Assembly (NCBI GenBank): GCA_003194525.1
Contig: NBIV01000022.1
Coordinates: forward strand, 1-64,000
Reading direction: 5' to 3'
Length of the DNA: 64,000 bases
DNA from: Gracilariopsis chorda
Taxonomy: Eukaryota; Rhodophyta; Florideophyceae; Gracilariales; Gracilariaceae
In this document: in pieces, positions 56,440-64,000 of the stretch
How positions within the stretch are numbered: the first letter of the stretch is position 1
How the letters are laid out: each line of letters begins with the position of its first letter
Made by a program: the position numbers and the translations under genes
Notes under the pieces: model-generated
What the model was told of the DNA's origin: nothing
The model's database searches: none
The model's input: only the letters and a program-made list of their open reading frames with translations

Positions 56440-57266
56440 TGTGGTGCAATGCCCAAAAGGGGAAAAACACCGAAAGACGTTCGGGATCTTCCGCTCACGA
56501 GGTGAACCCAGTTGAGTAGAGCCCTCTTAGAGGTGTCACGGCGAAGCCGGTTTGCAAGACCAGGGACATCTGTCGCGACTCGCGCAGGGAGGTGAAGGCG
56601 AAGAATCGGTATCCGCGTGAGCGGGGTGTGATCCTCAGTAGAGGTATGCTTCCACGTAAGTGGGGGTGTGTGAGCGGATGCGCACACGAGGGCCGCAGAT
56701 AGCGGGAGGTGCTACCCTAAAAATGGGAAAAAGGAAGGGCAAAGAGGAGGAAGGAAGGACGAAGTGAGTCGCGAGAGCGACGAACAGATACGGCAATGCC
56801 GGTGGACAGGACTCCCTATACAGGGCGAAACACCAATATAATAGGAACAATTGTACTCCCAAGGATGGGATTCTTTAGATGTGCAAGGGGTTAGATGTCC
56901 CGTGGTTTACGGCGTTTCCCTCCAAGGAGAAGTAGAGTACGCGCGCAAGCGGCAACAACTAGAGCCAATTCCCCAGGTTGGGGTCCCTTGTTGGGGAAGG
57001 TTTACTGGTGCGACTGCAGTGCGCCGTGGCACTAAGTACTAGCTTCCCAGACATGTGTGTGAAAATAATAAATATTATTAACTAAAAATACTCCACATTT
57101 CGTGGCAACATCCACTACTGTGGCCAACCGCCAATTGACCCAAAACTTTGTCCCACGTGTCTATATCCACCATAGTGGGGCGTAGTTCATATACACACTA
57201 CACAACCGATAATATCGGGAAAGCGTTCAAGTACCAAGAATCCCTCCTTGAGGGCGTTGCACTACA
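56440..57266 (-). repeat. E3 5' LTR with adjacent primer binding site (56421-56436)
   Basis: TGTGGTGCAATGCC to GGCGTTGCACTACA on top. The primer binding site next to it reads TGGTCTCCGGACCTAG on the minus strand, one base different from E1 and E2. The flank TTTAA at 57267 matches that before 36049. Confidence 0.9.
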
Positions 57267-57518
57267 TTTAAAATGAGCTTGGAAATAGCACTGTTCTGCG
57301 TAGTGTATGTTTGTGTCTATATAATATCTGGTGATCACCGCAGATTATTCCAGCATCCTCCTGTCATATAACTCGGTATGTCCAGGCCTGTCACTACTGC
57401 CATCATCCGCGATATGACTGAGGATTCCAGTATATCAGGTCATTGCATTCCATATTATTCTTTTATCAATATGTAGGCAAAATAATATGAAGAAGCGCAT
57501 ACCCTGGCGCCGGCGGCT

Positions 57519-57803
57519 AAGTAACAAGACGCTACTGCTGGATTTCTTTCCTACCTCAAAGGATTTACTGGGTATAAGGACTTATTGTTGGAATTGGAGG
57601 AGCCACTGCCTAATATTTTTGAAAGCCAAAGAATATGGGAAGAAGCTGCTGTTGTATTGAATGAACTCAGTAAACAAACACCGAATCTTTACCTGCTTGG
57701 GCTACTGCATGAAGTGGTGTTCTCTGCAAACTGTCGTCTTCTGAATAACTTCGGCCCTATTCCACTCCTTGTCACTATGCTTGATAACCGTTTGGACAAA
57801 TAG
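57519..57803 (+). CDS. Hypothetical ORF fragment, no family recognised
   Basis: Open frame with GFLSYLKGFTGYKDLL, ELEEPLPNIFESQ and NELSKQTPNLYLLGLLHEV, ending TAG at 57801-57803. The composition is protein-like (amphipathic, leucine-rich), but there is no ATG at its head. It overlaps the 3' end of the Cys-rich gene on the other strand, so only one of the two may be coding there. The preceding 57272-57518 shows nothing. Confidence 0.25.
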
Positions 57804-58505
57804 AAGATACCTCTTCTTCATTGTGATATTGTGGCTGCTGTTTTTTTGTTGTTGCTGTGCTACCGTAGCCAGCGCGGGCAGCGACAGCGCCACCGCCACG
57901 TCCAACATGAGCATGATTTTCCACGCCACGTCGATGCTGTGGAAGTAGTAGAACACCAGCTCCCACTAGTTGACAAGTGCCATGTCCATGTTGTACAACG
58001 CCGCGTTGAACAGCGGTGACAGGTGGTTGCTCGAATTTTTGTAGAACAGGTAGCTTGCGTACTCGATCACCAGATAGCTCTACGTCTACATGACCGAGTG
58101 AACCACGCCTGGTGGACGGTACGGCCACTTGCGCAGAATGATGACGGCGGGGATGCAGATGGTGCGTGCCACACTGGCAATAGTGACGCCTACGTATGGA
58201 ATGCAAGCGGAGCTGCCGGCGACAGGCTAGAACTGACCCTCCAGGCACGGGGTGCATGAGGTGGCGAAGTCAACGTTGGTGCCGGCACGGAAGATGCCCG
58301 GTAGGCAGGGTGAGCAGCCTTGATGCTTGTTGAAGAAGAAGTCTTGGTTGCAATAGCCGGTAGTGCGCTGAGCATTGGGCGCAGAGTTGGCGGTGCCTTG
58401 GATGCACGTGATGGCAAAGTCAGTGTTCGACGCGGGTACGAAATTCCCGCGGAGCGCAGCGAGCAGGCCTGCGCGGAGATTTTGAACAAAAAGCTGTGTA
58501 GACAA
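57582..58505 (-). pseudogene. Cys-rich (GCC2/GCC3, ephrin-receptor-like) membrane protein pseudogene
   Basis: Minus strand. Cys-rich repeats with GNFVPASNTDFAITC, NKHQGCSPCLPGIF and DFATSCTPCLEGQF resemble the GCC2/GCC3 repeats of large multi-pass surface proteins. They are followed by hydrophobic segments (PYVGVTIASVARTICIPAVII, SYLVIEYASYLFYK, IMLMLDVAVALSLPAL) that fit membrane helices, then a basic tail. CTACACAG just upstream of the first codons is a likely splice acceptor, so earlier exons are missing from view. The frame holds TAG at 58227-58229, 58086-58088, 58080-58082, 57966-57968 and 57702-57704, then a TAA at 57582-57584, and no other stop type. Most simply a decayed host gene. 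Confidence 0.5.
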
Positions 58506-58939
58506 AAGCAGGTGTTCTTAGCGTCGGAAGGGATAGGATTGGGACTGTAGTGGCGGCAGTCGCGGCCGCGGCCGCGGCGCAGGGCTTCAGGAGGGCGCTT
58601 CCGGCTGCTTTGTATGCTTATGCAGATGCATGGCCTTATCATGATAGCAGGGCACGGCAATTTTGGGGTGCACGACCTGCTATTATGGCAAGAGCATACA
58701 CCCAGACTCACAGGTACGTAATCGCCGGAAGCAATTTTCTGCTGCGTCTCGTCATGCTACCTACAAATCAGTGGAAATCAGGTTTGAATTGTTTGCTTTC
58801 CGTTTGGGACTATGTAGACGTACCGTAGGGTAATAGGTAACAATTGTGTGATGCACACATATGCATGCATTTGCACATTGACGCACACCTACGTAAATGG
58901 ATCTGCTTGTTAAATAGCTAAAAGCTAGCCGCACCGGCC

Positions 58940-59330
58940 TGGACACCATATAAAAGGGCTCGGACACGCCTCGTAAAGTTAGAGAGACCGGCAGGTGTCT
59001 GATTGAACTCGCTTGTTTACTCCCTTCCCGACCGAAACTTTATTTAATCGACCATCCAACTCAGTTCTTTCTACCGCTTAACCTGGAGGAGACATCACCA
59101 GCCGTGGTGAGTTCCCTGCTACGAAGACAGGAGCTGGGGATGAAGTCACTATCGGCCTCGTTTCTGAAACTCGAAAAGGAGTTTAACGAGCTGGCCGCCG
59201 TGGATGCTACGTCATTGGACCAGGCTCAAAGTGAAGAGTTCAAGAGTGGAACATCTTTAAACAGATCGCGATGACGTGATAAAGCACATGAAGACCGCCA
59301 CGCAACGCATAGGGGCAACCCGCTCCATAC
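58940..59330 (+). mobile_element. Possible LTR end and gag-like scrap, family uncertain
   Basis: A TATAAAAG box (~58950) is followed 150 bp later by TGGAGGAGACATC, a possible primer binding site, and a short frame with SSLLRRQELGMKSL and FLKLEKEFNELAAVD, which recalls the N-terminus of BEL/Pao-type gag. Heavily decayed. This is a weak call. The GC-rich 58506-58760 before it shows no gene. Confidence 0.25.
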
Positions 59331-59699
59331 TGTCTATGTCACGCACAGGCACTGCTGGCAGTGAGATATTTCTAGAACGACGCGCTGCGGCACATTATAT
59401 CTCAACGTTACCGTCGTTTCGGCGAAGCGATTAGACTGCCATCAGGAACACATTTGAATTCATCGAAGACTCCAGATGGAGTCTTTCGGGTGGATGTTCT
59501 CTTCTTACCACAGATGTTTAACGAACATACTGGGCCTTCAACGATTGTATTCCATTGCAGCGTTGGGTGAGCCTACACCCCATTCGCGGAATGCTTGAAG
59601 CCGATTCGGCTTCAAAATGGACTTTGTACTTATCAGGTACTCGGATCTTCTGCCTTCGGCAGTAGCAAACCACTAGGTTCTAAGGAAGATACTTCGCAT

Positions 59700-62264
59700 C
59701 GTGGAATGTATTTCATTTACTGTGAGAGAGTTGAGACTACAATAATCTACGAAGAAGCGTAAGCTACAGTCCAGCTTCCGAACGAAGACAACTGCGCTTG
59801 CCCATTCTAACCTCGTGGGTTTGATAACCCTGGCTCCAAGCATCCGCATGACTTCGGTCAGCTCATGATCCCTGATCTTGGGCCGTGATTTTTAGCGGTG
59901 AGAAAACACGATGGATGCCTTTGCAACCATCCCGATTCTATGGAATGTTCCCCGGATCCCTCTCGGCTAATCTCTCCACATATCTTTATGCTTGATAAGC
60001 ATCTCCTTCGCAATGCTACTCATCTTCTTCGCGACTTGCTCCAATTCAATGGAATTCAGTTTATTCGTTTCATCCTGAGTCGCTCGCGACTCTTGGTGGT
60101 TAGGAGCCGTACTCGGCTGTGCCTCACCGCATGTCAGAGGGTTCTGAGCGCGGTCTCTAACAATTGAAAGAACGTCCAACGGCTTAGCGGAACTGCACAA
60201 CCAAGGACTTGTCCCTTACAGAGGGTCCGTTCATGTTCAGCGACGTTCCGAACGCTGACCTGAAAAAGTCTACTCATCCGAACGATCGCAACTCAGTTGC
60301 TCAACCGGGCCCCATACCTCTCGAAGATTATCTCATCGGACTGTAGGAAAATTCTTCCTCCATTGGCACATCCTGCCCGAACGAAGGTCTCCTACCTCGA
60401 GGCCAGGCGGTTCTTCCGAGCGACGTAAATGTGTAGAAACTTGTAGATGGGATCCCTCTTCAGCTTTCGGGCTTCGCTCTTTGGTGGCGTGCGATGCCAA
60501 AATTGATGCCGGTCTCCGATATATGGGCACAGATGAGTGACTAAACATATACAAAACTCTCTTCCGGGTGTAAATCGCATCGATGTGCTTATCGATGTAA
60601 TAACATCCCAATATTTCGTCTGCAATTTGACATTCGACGACGAGGAATGGCACGCGTGCCATATGGTCTGCGATGCTGATCGTCATGACAGTTGTACCGC
60701 GTATCTTTAGGGCATGCCCTCCTGCATCCTTAATTCCAACGGATCTCTGCGCCAATGGCGCAGTTTTCAGTCCTGGAAGTGGATTTTGGTGGATGACAAT
60801 CGGCGCAGCTCCCATATCCGTTATTGTGATTAAACCTTTCAATGCGTCAGCGCTAGTGAAGCTCAACCAGGCTGAAAAGTTGTTGTTGAATCGGGCTGTC
60901 TTTATGAAATGGTAGTGTAGCTGTTCAGGTACTCTCACACATGTGCCTTCTACACAGGTCTTGGTGTATTAGTCATCCTTGTTTCGGGAACTCAGTTCCT
61001 CAAGAGAAGAGATGTCGTCCCTCAAGGCCCTGCCTCGTTTTCCGGAGCCTGCTGCTGGGCTTTGTTCTTAAAAGGAACTTGAGGCGGGGCAGATGAACCA
61101 GCTCCTGGAAGATTGATCGGGTACTGTTGCAGAGGAGGCGTTAGTCCCGCGATTTCATACGTCATTCTCGGCAGGGATGCCGCTTGTTCCTCCATGATCC
61201 TCTGTCGACCTTTTCCTCCGATGGTTATAGTTATCCGCGGGCAGTCGGAGACCTGATCCTCTGTGGCCATGCAGAGGTAGCAGGCTCCACCAGCGGCACG
61301 TTTGGCACTTAATTGGTGCTGTGAACCTCCCGCTTGGTCAGCCCAACCGACTTGTTTGGACTGTGCTCATTACTCTGCACGAGGATTATACTTCGAAACT
61401 ATAGCTAGAGCTGGATCGCTCTGTTCTAACGGAGCTTCCGTGAAAGGAACGTTCGCCTTTGTGGTGCTATCGGTGTAGCTTGGATCGGTCGGCAGACCAT
61501 CTCCATCATCGTTTCCGATGGACATCACGGCGCCATAGCCATGTGGGAGGCTAGACGTGGCTCTGTTGGTTGTAAGGGAATTACCTTCTAAGCACACCAC
61601 GAGTATCATTACCGGATATATCCGGTAATTCGAAGGGAGTCATTGCGGTCACGTTAGATGCAATGTATGTCGATGGGACATGGCGAGCTCCACCATGGAG
61701 TCCAGGGTCTTGAAGCGATCAGAAAAGAGTTGTTGGTCCCGTAGTACACACGAAGCAACAGTAGGAAGCAGCCCATCGATGGGACGCAATCTGCTCTTCT
61801 TGTGTTTGTACTCCGCAAAGCGTGGCGTATTCTAAGCGTAAACGCTGTCTGAAAGACTGTTTCGTCTCTCCCGATTGTAGGCGACATGACCAGAGTTCAC
61901 ATACCCATTCTTGTGTGAACTCATCCTTTGCATAGCTGTGTAGCTGCTATTGAATGGCCTCCAGCAAACTCTTGATTCCTACCAAGGAATCGTCAACCGC
62001 ATCGAGATGAAGGGCGCTTTCATAAGCGAGACAGGCATTGTCCGACAAGACGTACGGCACAACCAACTTGGCCATATCCTCGGAGATGCCATTGCTGTTG
62101 GCCTCGCATTTGAACGCCGCAAGGAATGTCAAGATTGACATAGGGTGCGTTCCTTGGATTAAACAATTGGCCATGGTGGTGTTGGCCATCGATTCAAAAT
62201 GTCGCTTGACTTTCGAGCTCTCGCTCGTGTTACGGTTATCCAGCCGATATTTCTTGTATGACAA
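59700..62264 (-). mobile_element. E5: ancient Ty3/gypsy remnant
   Basis: Minus-strand pieces in the right order. Gag capsid (KRHFESMANTTMANCL, LTFLAAFKCEANSNGIS) at 61947-62264; a Pro/Gln-rich gag tail near 61100; retropepsin region (ITITDMGAAPIVI, EILGCYYIDKHIDAI) at 60333-60938; the pol linker (MLIKHKDMW) near 60000; and the RT start (GARVIKPTRLEWASAVVFV) near 59800. No LTRs found. Many breaks. It is a different and much older lineage than E1-E4. Confidence 0.6.
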
Positions 62265-63380
62265 AAAAAAATTGAAACGACTACTGGCAGGGCTAATCTC
62301 AGCAAGACTGTGCTTGCGTAAGGCCCATCGGACCCGGTCGAAGAGGACGATACATCATCCGGGGAGAAAATGATTCTGAGTCACAATCACGGTTCTTATT
62401 GGAGCGCCTGCGCTCCCTCTTGGCCAAACCCAAGAGTCATCCGTGACGGTATCCTGTCATCGTGCATGCAGACCCCATGCTTCATAAGGAAAGCAACCTG
62501 GCTTCTCAGCGCACGATTTTTAACCACTAAGTCTAGGAACCTCTAGTCATGCTCGAACATTTTTGCCTCCACATCTTGGAGCTCTCTTGGAACAGAGGCA
62601 TTGTCTCTTTGCTGTGTCGCGTGCTATAGCTCGTGTGATATATCACTTGCAAGGAACGACTGGGATCGTGGTTGCATTGCAACCTGCGCGTGGTCTGCGA
62701 CCTCAACGATCAACTAATTGAGTCGAGCTTTGAGAGAGGTCCCCAACTGCGCTCCGTCTCGTTAATGTCTTGGGTAAAGAGTATGGGAACGAGGTCGATG
62801 ACTTCTGGAGCAACAAGTTGCTTCACATTTGCCGGACAAATGCCCAATGGGCGATTTGAATATGAAACCTCACCTACGTGTTAGGAAACCCCCACCAGCA
62901 CCGACGTAGCCACTCGGGTCTTCACTGGTTTAGCCATCTGCTGCTTTTGGCTATCACTCGCTTTCGACTGCTGGGTGGGATTCTCCAGCCAGAGAAGAGA
63001 CAATGGAGTGAATTACACAAGAGGCAAGGACGCGCGATGGGCTGGGGTCGGTTCGTTCAGCGGAACGCTTGTATCAACTGGAACCCAGGAAGAGAGTTGT
63101 TCCACTACCCACTACAGTTTTTGCCGATGACAAGGCCGCACCTCTAGCAGTGTTGAACTGCGAAGTTTTGGATGCTTAGCCATCGTCTGTGTTTTCGGAA
63201 TGCTAGTTTAAGTTCTAACCCTCAAACGGGCTCAATTTGGCAAAGGGCTTAATTTGGCATAGGGAGATTTTGCCACTGCTCCTTCGTATTGGTCACGAGA
63301 TAATCTCCCCCCAGCTTCCCATGCCACCTCTGCAGCAACATCCCCATAATTTTCGTCATCAGCAAACCGCTACACACGCC
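62265..63380. other. Unassigned decayed sequence
   Basis: Only short frames (62672-62884, 62878-63147) with no recognisable product. Probably eroded transposon and host sequence. Confidence 0.4.
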
Positions 63381-63404
63381 TGTTTGCAACATGCCACTGT
63401 CAAT

Positions 63405-64000
63405 GCGGCGACAGGCTGCACACAGGAAGTCCATGCAGCAGAAACGAAAATAGCTCGAGCTGCAACGCAAGCAGGCTGTAGACATGATTGTCGCCCACCA
63501 CACAGTCTCAAATATTGTCACCACGACAGCGCTAAGCAAAATAACAGTATAATTTATCAAGAACGCCATCAAGAAAAACAATGAAAACGCTTTGCATAAG
63601 CTTTTACACCCAACACAGCACCACGTGGAACGAAAACCTGTTCTGACCGCAACTGAGGATAAGATGATTGTTGAACGAACTATTTTTGCTTCAGAAAGAG
63701 GCTTTGCCTTTGGTGACTCGGACTTGACCTCTCTCATAGAGCAAGTAGCCAACGACGGCCGAAAAACGCAAAGCAATGGGACACCATCTGTGTACGCCCC
63801 CCGCTCATTTCGATGACGAAACCCAGAAATCTCCTGCAGAAAGACGGAAATTCCAACACCAAGAGACTTGCTGCAAGAAACAAAGAACACCTGCAAACGA
63901 TAGTGAGCATAATTTTAAAGCTCCACGGACAGATGCCAGAAGTGTTCAGCGACCCAAAAAGACTTTGGAACCTCGAAGAAACCGCAGTAGGGTCCAAATT
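63405..64000 (+). pseudogene. pogo/Tigger-like DDE transposase, N-terminal part, cut by the window edge
   Basis: The plus strand reads through a helix-turn-helix head (KQAVDMIVAHHTVSNIV), HVERKPVLTATEDKMIVERTI and FASERGFAFGDSDLTSLIEQ (CENP-B-like DNA-binding half). After a one-base frame change near 63800 comes LHGQMPEVFSDPKRLWNLEET, the place where the DDE domain begins. The usual first catalytic Asp of NxDET is Glu here (NLEET). TAG and TAA interrupt the head (near 63450 and 63548). No terminal inverted repeat is seen and the catalytic core lies beyond 64000. Confidence 0.55.

Larger units (their letters stand above)
36049..57266 (-). mobile_element. E3: Ty3/gypsy chromovirus with nested E2 and a solo LTR
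   Basis: A minus-strand element bounded by direct LTRs 36049-36875 (3') and 56440-57266 (5'), with a 5-bp duplication TTTAA on both sides (36044-36048, 57267-57271). Removing the nested pieces leaves about 10 kb. Parts: LTR, primer binding site, gag, protease, RT, RNase H, integrase, long linker, chromodomain, polypurine tract, LTR. LTRs differ at about 40 positions (about 95% identical by eye), so it is clearly older than E2. It has several breaks besides the insertions. It lacks the antisense ORF found in E1 and E2. Confidence 0.92.

Noticed and set aside
57775-58257. 160-codon minus-strand frame
   Set aside because: Composition is His/Arg/Val-rich and it overlaps the frame that encodes the Cys-rich and membrane segments. 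It is a shadow.
58940-59330. Firm BEL/Pao assignment
   Set aside because: Only about 60 residues of weak gag-like similarity and a TATA box. Kept as a low-confidence scrap.
63249-63896. 215-codon minus-strand frame rich in Cys and Leu
   Set aside because: It is antisense to the pogo-like transposase, whose motifs are recognisable on the plus strand.

Overview
The window is repeat-dominated DNA from a nuclear eukaryotic genome. The evidence is chromodomain-bearing Ty3/gypsy LTR retrotransposons, RepHel Helitrons, a pogo-like transposase and host genes with a probable spliceosomal intron. I cannot fix the organism. A red alga or an oomycete-like lineage would fit the mix of elements and the roughly even base composition, but this is a guess. 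There are no rRNA, tRNA or CRISPR features.

Layout. (1) 1-14747: a Ty3/gypsy chromovirus on the minus strand (E1, running off the left edge, 5' LTR 8633-9537) sits inside an older, more decayed relative (E4, 9538-14747). (2) 14748-15220: a 200-bp MITE-like repeat and the 5' part of a host 2-oxoglutarate/Fe(II) oxygenase gene. (3) 15221-29925: five Helitron units in two tandem arrays facing away from each other across 32 bp of host DNA. Minus-strand array: H3 (22827-22292), autonomous H1 (22291-15682), H4 (15681-15221). Plus-strand array: autonomous H2 (22860-29462), H5 (29463-29925). Every outer end obeys A|TC...CTTG|T. Together they form a 14.7-kb near-palindrome. (4) 29926-36048: the rest of the oxygenase gene, a small possible secreted protein gene, a second copy of the MITE-like repeat and a METTL27-like methyltransferase pseudogene. 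(5) 36049-57266: a Ty3/gypsy chromovirus (E3, minus strand, TSD TTTAA) carrying an inverted solo LTR (TSD ATGGG) and a younger full-length chromovirus (E2, plus strand, 41003-51413, TSD GTTCT). (6) 57267-64000: decayed host and transposon sequence, including a Cys-rich membrane-protein pseudogene, an LTR/gag-like scrap, a very old Ty3/gypsy remnant (E5) and a pogo-like transposase cut by the window edge.

Most notable: E1 and E2 both carry an extra gene on the strand opposite gag-pol, between the chromodomain and the 3' LTR. The two proteins are clearly homologous though diverged, and E3 lacks the gene. The E2 copy is an open frame of 575 codons with no recognised domain. The Helitron arrays are also unusual. 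Both autonomous copies have a divergent ORF of about 110 codons upstream of RepHel and share the same stop and frame change in RepHel. The two arrays entered one host gene 32 bp apart, one in an exon and one in a predicted 69-bp intron.

The LTR elements are treated as fossils: E2 looks nearly whole with a few breaks, E3 and E1 are more damaged, and E4 and E5 are remnants. No host gene in the window looks clearly intact.
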